NCBI RefSeq assembly: GCF_019320115.1
Contig: NC_089587.1
Location: forward strand, 109,119,146-109,183,145
From: Miscanthus floridulus
Lineage: Eukaryota > Streptophyta > Magnoliopsida > Poales > Poaceae
Direction: 5' to 3'
Length of the DNA: 64,000 nt
Below, piece by piece: positions 46,633-58,425 of the stretch (position 1 is its first letter; the number at the start of each line of letters is the position of its first letter). The translations under genes and the position numbers were made by a program. The notes under the pieces are model-generated. The model was not told where the DNA came from, did not search any database, and was given only the letters and a program-made list of their open reading frames with translations.

Positions 46633-47434
46633 TGATGAGTACAGGCCCGATCTTCCGAGAGGTAGACGGTAAGTTCAATTTGTGGAGATCTCGACGTTGG
46701 CGATCCGGCTTCAAATCAGACTCGATTCGAACCCTGCAACCGTTACACCACTGCTCCATTGGTTATCAACCAAGCACAACTTGATTGACTCGCCAAGAAG
46801 GCTTTTCCTGCAAGCGAATCGAAGAGCACAAGCAAGAAGGTAAAACACACAATCTAAAATTGCAAATATGAATGACGCGGATATCAATAGAGGATTCAAG
46901 AACTCGGTTCCAAAGGACTAATCGACACAGTGGAGGAGATCAAGAACGGGGGCCCTAGATCACTGTAAAAGGATTTGTCACCACAGTTACAATGAACGAT
47001 TCAGTTTCTCGATGGAAAACTAAACTCTAAACAAAACCCAACTGTGTAGCAGCGGCGGCGGCTGTGTTTATAGTCTAAGACTCGACCTAGGGTTGGGGAC
47101 GGCCAGGGGTTGGGCGCCCACAACTTGGGCTTAAGGCCCGACACGATACATGGCCAAGTTGGCCCAAATAGGTGACGCAGCACCTTGCTGTGGTCACACA
47201 GAATGATCCATGGACCTTCTGGAGCTGGGACTAGATCCAAAACGACGGCGTCGTCGTCCCCTTTCCAACGCATCCAAGAACGGCCCGTTTCGATGTTGTA
47301 TGAGGAAGTTATGACCAAAACAGTGACGACGTGTCTGCTGAATCCGAGGACGACGTGGCAGCTGAGTTAGAAACGAATTGCAACTTGGGGAAGACCATGG
47401 CGTCGATGTGTCCAGCGTGGCGATGTCCTCATCA
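46633..47434 (-). repeat. E4 3' LTR
   Basis: Plus-strand TGATGAGTACAGG ... ATGTCCTCATCA, a near-perfect terminal inverted repeat (TGATGAG/CTCATCA). It pairs with 50679-51481. Confidence 0.92.
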
Positions 47435-47452
47435 TCCTCCCCTTCTCGAATT
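47435..47452 (-). promoter_or_regulatory. E4 polypurine tract
   Basis: The minus strand reads AATTCGAGAAGGGGAGGA directly before the 3' LTR start TGATGAGG. A similar phrase about 60 bases further (ggagggg) belongs to a tandem duplication in the adjacent coding tail. Confidence 0.6.
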
Positions 47453-49416
47453 GGAGTCATCCTTGACTCCATCTTGGCGATGTCCTCATCATCCCCTCCT
47501 TGTAGAATTGGAGTCGTCCTCGACTCCATCCCATCATGAGCGAACTCCTGCAAAAGGTTAGTGACAGCAGGCAATGCACCAGACATAAAAGGTTGACAAA
47601 ATATAGTATAACATGGTGCATCAGGATTATCACATAACTCAGTAGTAGCAGGAGTTGTAGCAAGAAAAGCACCTTCTTTTAACTTAATCCCATTATTTTT
47701 AGCAATGTCTGTTGGAGGTTTATTTTTGATCTCATTAGCATATTTAATAATATCCGTAGGAGACAAAGGCAGCAATGTAATTTTCTTGTCCTTATGTATG
47801 ATAGTGTATGTATTAGTTCTACCATGGTGTAAAGCATCATTATCAAATTCCCATGGGCGACCTAACAAAATGGAACAAGCTTGCATAGGGACAACATCAA
47901 AATCAGCAGTATCATGATAAGAGCCTATGAAAAAGCTAATGCGTGCTGATTTAGTTACCTTAGTCTTACCACTATTATTGAACCATTGAAGTTTATATGG
48001 ATACGAATGTTGTCGTGTGGTCAAGCCAAGCTTGTCAACCAAATCTGAACTCACCAAGTTGTTGCAACTCCCGCTATCAATGATAGTGAGAACACGACAA
48101 CCCTGCACAATGAGATACATGTGGAACAAATTGTGGCGTTGGATCTTCATCTCTTCTTCATGACCCACACGTGTACTCAACACACGCTGCACAAGAAGGC
48201 TAGGGTAGTCCGCGGCAGCAGCCACGGAGTCAATGGTGATGGCCTCCTTGTCTTGATCGCCCTCGGTGGGATCTGCATCAATGTTAGCAGCAAGGGCTAA
48301 ATCATCTTCAACATCACTAGCACTTACATATCCATCCTCGGTAGCAATGAAAGCGCGACGACTGGGGCATTCCTTCATGACATGTCCCATGCCTTTGCAT
48401 CGGTGGCAAATGATTTTAGAGCTAGACGAGGAGGAGCTAGTAGAAGCACCCGGAGTGCCACCTTTCTTCAGCTGTGGAAACTGCACATTAGACAATTTAC
48501 TTACCCCGGAAGAAAATGGAGGTGTAGATGGCTGTGGTGCAATGGGAAGCTTGGGCATCTCTGGCTCGGAACGCTACTGAAAATTCCTCCCATTGTTAGA
48601 CCTGAAAAGCTGGTGTTGTTTGCGTCCCTGTACTTCTCGTTCTGCCTTAATAGCAAGATGATACAATTGGGAAAAATTGCGCCATTCTTTGTAATCATGT
48701 ATGTTCTGTATATCATGGTTTAAACCACCAAAAAATCTAGCACTAGCATCATGATCATCTTCATTTATACCACAATGTGCTAAACCAATAAGCAATTCTT
48801 GATAGTATGCTTCTACTCCTTTATCACCTTGTTTTAAAGTTTGTAGTTTCAAACGTAAATCACGTTGGTAATAAGGAGGAACAAAACGAGATGTCATACG
48901 TTGCTTTAAAACATTCCAAGTTTGTGGCACAGCAGCAGCATTATTGGCATTGCAAAGATCACTCCACCAGAACAAAGCAAAATTAGTAAACTCACTAGTA
49001 GCAAGTCTAACTCTATGCTCAGCAGGAACATTATGAGAATCAAATTTTTGTTGAACAGCAAGCTCCCAATCTAAATATGCCTCTGGATCAACATTACCAG
49101 CAAAAGGTGGTAGACTAAATTTAATTTTAGCAAAAGGATCATTATTACCATGATTATTACCTGCCATACCGCGACGATTGAAGTTGAGGTGGCGACGGGC
49201 ACCACCGTCAGCATACGCATCTTCATCACCAAAAGCATCCGCATCTTCATCATCAGCACAATAAGGTGGAGGGCGTTGCTCAAGCTGTTCAATGCGGGTG
49301 ACCAGATTGTTCACGTTGCGCGTCAGCTCGGTCATAAGATTGCGTTGTTCAGTCATGAACGTTGCAAGCTCGCCCTTGGACACGCACTCATTGAAGTCCG
49401 TCGGAGTTCCTGCCAT
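47435..49416 (-). pseudogene. E4 gag-protease
   Basis: ATG 49416 opens MAGTPTDFNECVSKGELATF. The gag core is NVDPEAYLDWELAVQQKFDS, then FALFWWSDLC, SRFVPPYYQRDLRLKLQTL and ARFFGGLNHDIQNI. One in-frame TAG (48574-48576) follows FQ, and the same frame resumes. A CCHC zinc knuckle (CHRCKGMGHVMKEC) lies near 48385-48425. The protease has a normal active site (LTIIDSGSCNNLVS) near 48070-48110, then DVVPMQACSILLGRPW and ITLLPLSP. The frame reaches LLQEFAHD, the usual connection to RT, and is cut there. The frame then runs across two 'MESR(T/M)TPI' repeats and into the LTR. The product would be particle protein plus protease only. Confidence 0.82.
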
Positions 49417-50660
49417 GGTTAGAAGATAGAAAAAGACAACACCAAAGTATTATCCCTATCAACTAAAAGGAAACAAGTGGTGGTGATGGTGGTGAAAGTG
49501 GAATGCAAAATCACAAGCGGCTTACCACCGTCTTGCCTGTATTCTTACCAACGCCAAACAGGAGCAAAACCAAAGTGGTGAAGCAATCTGTTGTTGAGCG
49601 TGGGTAACAGTTGGAAGATGAACCTGTGCTGACAGAAGAATATGTGGAGCTATGGGTAGGCACACAATATGACAACAAGGATTAGCAATTAATGAGTGCA
49701 GAGTAGCGATTGTTCAATCTGGATCCAAAGTACAAATCACAGGTGCTGGCTAAGATGTGTCGAGACGTAGCGCAACAAGGTGAAAACAAAGGACGATCGA
49801 AAGAACTCACAGAACAAGCAAATAGCCCGGATTTCTCCTTTTTCCTGAATTTTTCCCGGATTTTTCCAAAAGGCACTAGTAGGAAACAAACTTTTTTTTC
49901 ACTATTTTTTTATACTTTTCTCTGAACAAGGATCACAAAAGATGCAACCACAAAAATTGGCACCTACAACTGAGGTGGGATGTGGTCTACAGAAATTCAG
50001 CACGTTCTCTGAAAAGCGTGCAAAAACTTTGACAATTTTTTTTCTATATTTTCCCGAATTTTTTTGGCAATTCTGATGAAACCAAACAGGGCGAAGCCGA
50101 GTTTGGGTCGGGTCCAAATGGTGTCAAGAAGCTGCTGAAAAAATTTCAGATTTTTCTGATAAACGAGCGAAAAGTTATGCCTGTTTTACTGAAGGTATCT
50201 CAAGGTATGTTTTCCGGGAGGCACAACATGGCGGCGGTAGTTAGGGCAAAGCGTCCCTAAACTCTAACACCGATCACAGCAGTAGGTATTCGCCTGATGA
50301 TGTAAGGAGGGCTGCGATGTAGGCAAAATAAGAGCGGCTGCCAACCTATCTAGGGTTTGCGCGGTGGCGAGAAGTTACACAAGGCGGCTAGCGGGGCAAG
50401 TCGAGTAATGTGGTGGCTTCGACTTGTTGTTTGGGAACGGTGGATGGGATAGTGGCGGAAAACAAAATCACAGCAATGGGCGATTGAACTACGACCACGA
50501 ACACAATCCTAAACCAGCAACACGAATCTGAAACGAAATTGCAAAGGCACAAAGGGCGATAGGACAACGGAAATTGAAATATTTTTGGGCTTTTTGTGGA
50601 CTCTAGGTAATGAACAAATATGAATCTAAGGCAAACGAGATTATACCTCGCGGTAAACCT
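49417..50660 (-). other. E4 5' leader
   Basis: No coding sequence. It has AT-rich runs (49840-50070) and no recognised RNA gene. It is the untranslated leader between PBS and gag. Confidence 0.55.
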
Positions 50661-50678
50661 GAAATATCTGATACCAAT
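50661..50678 (-). promoter_or_regulatory. E4 primer-binding site (initiator tRNA-Met type)
   Basis: On the minus strand the LTR end ...CTCATCA is followed by ATTGGTATCAGATATTTC. TGGTATCAGA is the standard initiator-tRNA-Met complement used by chromoviruses and many copia elements. Confidence 0.8.
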
Positions 50679-51481
50679 TGATGAGTACAGGCCCGATCTT
50701 CCAAGAGGTAGACGGTAAGTTCGATTTGTGGAGATCTCGACGTTGGCGATCCGACTTCAAATCAGACTCGATTCGAACCCTGCAACCGTTACACCACTGC
50801 TCCGTTGGTTATCAACCAATCACAACTTGATTGACCTCGCCAAGAAGGCTTTTCCTGCAAGCGAATCGAAGAGCACAAGCAAGAAGGTAAAACACGCAAT
50901 CTGAAATTGCAAATATGAATGACGCGGATATCAATAGAGGATTCAAGAACTCGGTTCCAAAGGACTAATCGACACAGTGGAGGAGATCAAGAACGGGGGC
51001 CCTGGATCACTGTAAAAGGATTTGTCACCATAGTTACAATGAACGATTCAGTTTCTCGATGGAAAACTAAACTCTAAACAAAACCCAACTGTGTAGCAGC
51101 GGTGGCGGCTGTGTTTATAGTCTAAGACTCGACCTATGGTTGGGGACGGCCAGGGGTTGGGCGCCCACAACTTGGGCTTAAGGCCCGACACGATACATGG
51201 CCAAGTTGGCCCAAATAGGTGACGCAGCACCTTGCCGTGGTCACACAGAATGATCCACGGACCTTCTGGAGCTGGGACCAGATCCAAAATGACGGCGTCG
51301 TCGTCCCCTTTCCAACGCATCCAAGAACGGCCCGTTTCGATGTTGTATGAGGAAGTTATGACCGAAACAGTGACGACGTGTCTGCTGAATCCGAGGACGA
51401 CGTGGCAGCTGAGTTGGAAACGAATTGCAACTTGGGGAAGACCATGGCGTCGATGTGTCCAGCGTGGCGATGTCCTCATCA
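50679..51481 (-). repeat. E4 5' LTR
   Basis: It is 803 bp with TGATGAG...CTCATCA ends, followed by TSD CGTAC (51482-51486). Confidence 0.92.
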
Positions 51482-51486
51482 CGTAC

Positions 51487-53279
51487 TACAATCAAGTCTT
51501 AGGCACTCATCGATTTCATCATCGAGTGGACAGACTTAAGCATGCCTGCCTCTCCGGGATCCGACGAGTATTGGACGATGTACTTTGACGGCTCTCTCAA
51601 CATTGACGGTGCGGGAGCAGTTCTTTTTGTGTCACCATCTAAGGAGCAGCTCCGCTACGTCCTAAGGATTTATTTCCCAGCATCTAATAATGCCGCCGAG
51701 TATGAAGCATGCCTACATGGTTTGTGCATTGCGGTTGAGCTTGGTGTTAAACGTCTCTATGTCTACGGAGACTCAGCTCTAGTCATCAACCAACTCAACA
51801 AGGACTAGGACACGACCAGCGAAAAGATGGATGCATACTGCAAATCGATCAGAAAGCTGGAAGGCAGGTTCTATGGCATCGAGTACATATATCCCACATG
51901 GCGTATTCGTCCAAGACCTGCTCACACCTTCCATCAAAGAGGAAGATTCCACGGCAGACAAGCCTCCAGACCAGCAATTGGTGGCCACGGTTCCGGCGCC
52001 GAGCACCACCGAGCTGCCTCCAGCCACTCACGAGCCTGACTAGAGAGTACCTTTCATCAAGTACCTAACAGATGGTAGTGGTTACACTGATCAGACAGAA
52101 AACGAGCGCCTGATGCGTCGCAGTAAGCAGTACCTACTCGTCGATGGCAAGCTATGGCGCAAGAACGCAAAGGAGGAAATCTTGATGAAGTGTATAACCT
52201 AGGAGGATGGTGAACATCTCATGGACCAAATCCACTCTGGCTCCTACGGCAACCACGTGGCCTCAAGAACGCTGGTCGGCAAGGCTTTCCGAGCAGGGTT
52301 CTATTGGCCGTCAGCAGTAGCCGACGCAGAGAAGCTAGTCCGCCACTGTGAGGGTTGTCAGTTCTTCGCCAAGAGAATCCACGTACCAGCACATGAGATC
52401 CAGACAATACCAGCCTCTTGGCCCTTCGCATGCTGGGGACTGGATATGATCGGGCCCTTCAAACCAGCTCCAGGAAAATTTACGTGTGTCTTTGTGCTGA
52501 TCGACAAATTTTCTAAGTGGATAGAATACATGCCTTTGGTACAGGCATCCTCAGAAAAGGCTGTCACATTCCTCAACTAGGTCATCCACCATTTCGGCAT
52601 GCCCAACAGCATCATCACTAATCTGGGTACTCAGTTCACCGAGAATGCTTTTTGGGACTTCTGCGATGAAAGGAGCATAGTAGTAAAATACGTCTCGGTG
52701 GCGCACCCTAGAGCTAATGGGCAAGTCGAGCGGGCAAATGGCATGATCTTGGATGCATTGAAGAAGAGGATGTATAGAGAAAATGACAAAGCTCCCGAAA
52801 GATGGCTTAAAGAGTTGCCAGCCGTGGTCTGGGGCCTCAAAACTCAGCCCAGTCGTAACACCGGCGTCTCGCCATACTTTATGGTGTACGGTGCTGAGGC
52901 AGTCCTCCTTGTAGATATAGCTTCCAGATCAGCATGGGTAGAGAACTTCGATGAAGGCAAGGCCAATGAAGTACGGGAGCTAGAAGTGAATAGCACAGAA
53001 GAGAAGCGGCTCGATTCTTGCGTACGTACGGCCAAATACCTTGCTGTTTTGCGCAGGTACTACAACAAGAACGTTAAAGAGTGGTTCTTTGTGGTCGGGG
53101 ACCTAGTCCTAAAGTGGAAGACGAACCAAGCTAGTGTCCATAAACTCGCAACCCCATGGGAGGGGCCCTTCATGATCAAGGAAGACACACGCCCAACGTC
53201 TTACAGGTTAGCTCACCTAGATGGTACAGACATACCAAACTCGTGGCACATCGACAAGCTTAGATGTTTCTATGCTTAA
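51487..53279 (+). pseudogene. E3 pol part 2: additional RNase H and integrase
   Basis: The additional RNase H (DEYWTMYFDGSLNIDGAGAV, ASNNAAEYEACLHGLCIAVE, YVYGDSALVINQLN) is at 51560-51890. A small deletion near 51895 (GIEYIY to PHGVFV) removes its end and changes frame. Integrase follows, with a zinc finger region (HSGSYGNH ... HCEGCQFFAKR), WGLDMIGPFKPAPG, and NGQVERANG. The second catalytic position reads IITNLGTQFT, so Asp is replaced by Asn. Stops at 51806, 52041, 52199 and 52578 are one transition from Trp or Gln codons. The frame ends WHIDKLRCFYA before TAA at 53277-53279. A possible polyadenylation signal aataaa is at about 53321. Confidence 0.85.
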
Positions 53280-53857
53280 CTACTGAGATATGTACTCCTC
53301 TTGTACTTTCGATTTGCTTCAATAAAGCTATTATGATTCCTCTGATCACTCTAATGTGTCACTTCAAATTCTATGGTTATTCTAACTTAGCCAGCAAAAG
53401 CCGACCACCACTCCTTCTACGGTTTTTGGAGCAGGCCCTATCTTTGATTCCTCCCAATGCGTGCATGGGATCCACTCTCTGCGTCATGAGTGATCGGCAG
53501 GTCCCCCTTGGTTTGACTTGTTCGCGTCTACGTGTGCACAGGTCACGCACCTCACACTCCGACCACATGCCAAACTAGGGCCGCACAAACTTTTTGGGGT
53601 GATGTGTCGAGCAACACGGTACAACTAAACAGAATGTTAACACGTTCTCACTTAGTTACACCAACATGAGTCTCAAGCTTAAATATGTTTTATACAAAGC
53701 AAACAAGCTTATGATGATATACAGTTACGTTATTACAAGCTTGCCTGAAGAGGCCCAAGTTTACAATAACACAACTATGTCCTCCTTCTACAGCTCTAAG
53801 CCTATTACATTGACTGGTCGGGGCGTGCGGCACCTACTGCTCGCTGCTTCCGATCTC
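53280..53857. other. E3 region between pol and the antisense gene
   Basis: Short non-coding spacer between the convergent pol and antisense gene. No gene was recognised. Confidence 0.5.
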
Positions 53858-56800
53858 CTACTCGAGTCTCGGGGACTCTTGTGCTAGTCGAGCTGAAGGG
53901 GATGGCCCCACCGATGCCTGGCTGGTCGAGACCGCAGGCTTCATCGGTTGGTTTGCAACTGATGGCGTTTCCAGCTGACTTGTCGATGGCATACCCTGTA
54001 CAGGTGCCGTCCCACCTCCACACAGGTTAATATCGCCAATTATCTTTGACGACAGGTCCAGCTGATCCATCCGAAGCTCCTCCGCCTTGTTTGGGTCTAC
54101 CTCCTTTGGGTATCCAGCCTCCAGGCACTTGAGATCGATCAGGGGGTAGTGGGCACGCACCATGCTTAGCACATGGGCACCCGTGTACTCACCCACCTCC
54201 TTCACAAACTCTTGGAACCATCCCCATGCTTTTTTGCATCTCCTGACCAGTTCGAGTTGGGGAGTCCTTGGCTCTTCCTCTGTGAGCGCCGGGTCGATAA
54301 GGTCGAGGACGGGCAAAATGCCAGTAGCCACTTCCTGGCACCGGTTCTTCCATGTGTCCCGATCCTCGGTGGCCTCAAGGCATCGTGCTTTCTAGCCGTC
54401 ACACTCTTTCATCACGGCTTCTAGATGCCTCTTAGCATTGACTTTCAAAACTACAAACCGTACGAGACATCAAATGTAATGGCAAGACAAGATAAGGCGG
54501 GCAACAGAATGAGAAAGGTGGTCTAGAATACTTACTTTTCAGTTCCTCCTTCATTTTTGTGGTGCGGTCCTAGAGTTGAGACTGGTTGCGCGCTAGTTTT
54601 TCGTTGTCCTCCTTCAGACGACCACACTCTGCGGTGACGCGGCTATTCTCCTCTCGGAGGCAGGTTACTTCAGCTTCGAAGCCTGCATTACAGCTGTTAC
54701 TGCCAACAATGCAACAATACAAGTCCTGCACTCGCTATGACAAGATGAAAACTTACTTATTTTCTCCTGCTCTTTATTATTGAGCTGGGCGACCAGGTTC
54801 TGGTTCTGTGCCTCGTGCTCTGTCCTCTCCTGGTCAGTGGCTTCAAGTTGGTGGCGCAAGCGTTCCACCTCGGCCGCCAGTTCTCTATTGTTCGCCGTGA
54901 CTCCCTCAATCTGGTCGAAGCACCTCTTTTGGTACTTGGCGGTCTTCATCAAGTCCTGCATATAAACAAGCTACGTGAAACAGTTCGACTACATAGCAGG
55001 GTCAAGTGGTCAAGCCAAACATACCTGGACTTCTGTCACCAGACGCTTTGCTGCTCGTTCAACCTTTAGGGTCTCTTCGACCTCTGGGATTTCTTCATGC
55101 ATAACCCACTCGTCGTTCCACTAGCGCGACACATATACATGTTGTCGCTTGTCTTGGGGGCGGCCTCGGACCTCTTCTACTTCGTCCTCTTCAGCCTCTT
55201 GTTCAGGAGGCGGCGCTGGTCTAGAGTCTGTAGTCTCCACGACCACTATGGCTTTCCCGCGAGCCGTAGCATCGGCAAGCGTGTTCTGTGCCAACTCCAG
55301 TTGCTGCTCCTCGGATTGGTCTGGTTCCCTTGGCACCAAGGTATCCACCTTAGTAGGGTTACTGCTTGGAGAACTTGTACTTTGCTTGGCCGTCTTCTCG
55401 ACCAGCTGCTCGGGGACTGTCGTCTGGCCGCTCGTCTGCTGAGGTTCTGGCGGAATTTCTTCTATAGGTTCCTCCACAGCCGGCTGCAGAACAGTTCTTT
55501 CCGCCAGTACTGGCGAAGCCATGCCGCACCCGGCTAGCTGGTCGGGATTTTCAGTGGATGCCGACCTGATATACCAGGAAAAAGTTCAGAAGACAATAAT
55601 ATTCAATACAAATTATAAGCTTACATCAAAGTTACAGATACTTACAGCTTGGAAGCACGGAATGACATGGCGAAGGAGCGTCTCTTCGATCGTGCCTGCT
55701 ACACATGCTCGGCGGGTTCCACCGGGTCTTTTCCAATGACCGGTACTGGCGCTAGGGTTTGATGCTCGACACTTCCCCCGCTTATCCTCTGTGTTGCAGT
55801 GGTCGGTGATGTAATCACCACTGGCATAGAGGAGTCACCCTGCTCCGTCGACCCCATTTGTCTCCTCCTCTTTAGAGGGACGAGCTGGAAGATGTCCGCA
55901 TCCTCTGCTTCGTCGTCTGAAAGGGGGAAGATGGCTTGGCACCGTTTGTTGGCAGCCGACCACTTGCCAGCAGCTCTGGTCGATGCATCCTCCACAACCA
56001 CGAGTGCCACCCAGTGGATGTCTTTGGTCCTAGCACTGGTCTGGGTGACTAGGCCAGCAACTTGCGGCCAATCCACACCAGGGGGCGAAGACACGAACAC
56101 TGCTGCCCGGTCACGACCATTACTCTGAGAAACATAAAGGAGACAACAGTCAATTTCTTGTTACAACATGATTCTACAGGTACAAGGAAGTATCATTTAC
56201 CTTTGGGGGAGGTCGGGCCAGCTTGAAGGCGTGCTTGATGTTGTTTAACCTGACATAATTGGGATCGGCCAGGTTGAATAGCTCCCCAATCCTAGCCTTG
56301 ACTTCTATCTTGTCGAGCGCCTCTTTCCTGGTCCTCGTTGGATCTGCGCTCCCCTGGTACTCGAAGCCAGGATGTACCCTCTTCTGGCAGGGCTAGATCC
56401 TTCGGCTGATGAAGTTCCCGACCACGCTTGGACCATCCAGCTTTCCCCACGGGATCATCCCGAGCAGTTTAGTGATCTGCTCCAAGTTCTCGGGCTTCTC
56501 CGACCAGCTGTTCTTCTTCTCCGGAATCAACCCCACATCACACAGGGTGATTGTGTTCGGCTCTTCGTGGATGTAGAACCACTTCTTGTACCATTCGTCT
56601 AGCGAGGTGTTCCAAGGGTAGTGCAAGTACTGGGCCTTCATACCATCATGTAGATTGAGGTAGATGCCTCCGGCTATCTTCGATCCATCGCGCCCTTTCT
56701 TTCGTAGACAGAACAGGTGGCAAAAGAGGTCGAAATGGGGCTGGAAGCCACCATAGGCCTCGCAGAGATGGATGAAGGTGGAGACAAGAAGAATCGAGTT

Positions 56801-57085
56801 GGGATGTAGATTGCAAATCCCAATCTCGTAATACAAGCAGAGACCCTAAAGGAAAGGGTGCACTGGAACCCCAAAACCCCATTTGAAGAAATCTTCGAAA
56901 ACCACAATCTCACCTGGTTGTGGATTGGGGAAGCTTTCTCCTTCTGGCGCATGCCATCCCACGAGTGCCTTGTTGTGGAGCACTCCCATGGCGACGAGGT
57001 CTTCGATGGTCTGATCATTGCTCCTTGACTTCCACCACTCCTTCGCCATGACTCCGCCTTTCTTCTGGGCGTCTCTCTTCGCCAT
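53858..57085 (-). pseudogene. E3 antisense gene (Transposase_28-like plus coiled coil), six exons
   Basis: ATG 57085 opens MAKRDAQKKGGVMAKEWWKS. The plant gypsy-type transposon domain follows (VVFEDFFKWGFGVPVHPF, ICNLHPNSILLVSTFIHLCE, DEWYKKWFYIHEE). Exons by splice consensus are 57085-56201, 56124-55646, 55565-55025, 54955-54757, 54682-54536 and 54450-53858. The introns are 69-85 bases, all GT...AG, and three donors are GTAAGT. Exon 2 has an acidic patch and KRRRQ. Exons 4-5 are heptad-rich (RELAAEVERLRHQLEATDQE). The last exon (WKNRCQEVATGILPVLDLID ... GEYTGAHVLSMVRAHYPLID) looks folded. In-frame stops, mostly TAG, mark decay. The strand is opposite to E3 and transcription runs toward pol. 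Function is unknown; a nuclear or RNA-binding role cannot be judged from sequence. Confidence 0.75.
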
Positions 57086-57227
57086 TAATTTGTCCTTACT
57101 AAGGGGGTGGATGCGGTGGCGGGGGGATTGGTGATGATTTTCAGAGGAATAGGGTTCGGCGAGAGGAAGAAGAAGGTTGCGGTAGCGAATGACAATGGGG
57201 ATCGGTACAAGTAACTTACCAGGTCTA

Positions 57228-57240
57228 TACTATAAATAAT
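57228..57240 (-). promoter_or_regulatory. TATA box of the E3 antisense gene
   Basis: The minus strand reads TTATTTATAGTATAG about 145 bases upstream of ATG 57085. E1 has a comparable box before its antisense gene. Confidence 0.5.
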
Positions 57241-57719
57241 CAAGAGCTCTATCGTTTCATCCGCCCGAGATTCTTGGGAGACATGCGCACATGCCGCAGA
57301 TGGTTGTTTTCATAACCTCGAGATCTATGCCAATAAACGCGCCCCTTTGTTACCAGTGTACGCGCCTCTTCATTGGTAATGTGAGAGGGCCCACACTGAC
57401 GCACCTCTATATAGGTGCCAAGCGACTGTTTGCAAGAAAGAGCAAGAAGACAGAGTGACATAATATACCCATCTGCTTTTTTGACCAGACGTGTCATATT
57501 GGACTTGACAGAGTAAGGAGATAAATAAATACACCACATAAATACACCGTACAGGTGCTCGAAGACTGCCCTGACCACTACAATGCTCGGGGACTGCCCA
57601 GACACTGCCATGCTCGGGGACTACCTAGACCACTACCATGCTCAGGGACTGCCCAGACCACTACCGTGCTCGGGGAATGCTCCGACCACTACCGTGCTTG
57701 GGGACTGCTCTGACTATTA
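57241..57719. other. E3 3' region with repeated 'gctcggggact' phrases
   Basis: No gene. From 57555 the phrase '(t/a)gctcggggact' with 'gaccactac(c/a)(g/a)tgc' recurs about every 30 bases until 57745, each resembling the true polypurine tract at 58624-58638. Confidence 0.7.
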
Positions 57720-58425
57720 ATGTGCTCGGGGACTCTCCCGACCACTTCTCGGGGAATCGTTCTCCTCGGCTACATGTGATTTGTACTCACATACAGTTGA
57801 GAGACATTTATTTAGACCTTGCTACAAGGCTCATACTTCGCCTTCCAGCAAGCTCGGGGACTACATCGGTACGATGCACCTGCCGGTGCATCTCGTATCG
57901 CCTGCATGACGATTGGATTCTAAACTTCAGTAGAAATTCTTTTTTAGACCCTGGCACCACATGCCTGAGTCACCTACTACTAGGCTCGGGGACTAAGTGG
58001 GCACACTTCACCTTGCGGTGAATGTGTTTATTTACTCGACCCCTATGCTTTGAATGATTGTAAGGATTACTATCGTGCTCGGGGATTGTCCCAACCACTG
58101 CCCGGAGAATTGTTCTCCTCGGGTACATGTGATTTGTACTCATATACGGTTGAGGGACATTTATTTAGACCTTGCTACAAGGCTCATACTTCGCCTTCTA
58201 GCAAGCTCGGGGACTACATCGGTACGATGCACCTGCCGGTGCATCTCGTATTTCCTGTACGGCAATTGGGTTCTAAACTTAACTGGGAATTCTTTTTAGA
58301 CCCTGGCACCACGTGCCTACATCACCTACTACCAGGCTCAGGGACTAAGTGGGCACACTTCACCTTGCGGTGAATGTGTTTGTTTTTCGACCCCTACGCC
58401 TCTGATGTTCAAGGACGCTACGCTT
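57720..58425. repeat. 353-bp tandem duplication with conserved hairpins
   Basis: Two copies with period 353 (57720-58072 and 58073-58425, edges approximate) share the order tacatgtgatttgtactca, ttagaccttgctacaaggct, gatgcacctgccggtgcatc, gaccctggcaccac and cacttcaccttgcggtgaat. Two hairpins are kept in both: gatgcacc-tgcc-ggtgcatc and ttcacc-ttgc-ggtgaa. Confidence 0.82.

Larger units (their letters stand above)
46633..51481 (-). mobile_element. E4: TR-GAG-type non-autonomous LTR retrotransposon
   Basis: LTRs of about 802 bp lie at 46633-47434 and 50679-51481, with a perfect TSD CGTAC at 46628-46632 and 51482-51486. On the minus strand the PBS (TTGGTATCAGA) and the polypurine tract (gagaaggggagga) are in the expected places. 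The interior encodes only gag with a zinc knuckle and an aspartic protease; reverse transcriptase, RNase H and integrase are absent. This fits terminal-repeat retrotransposons with a GAG domain (TR-GAG). The LTRs differ at about 18 positions by hand count (about 2 percent), fewer than E3, as expected for a later insertion. Confidence 0.9.
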
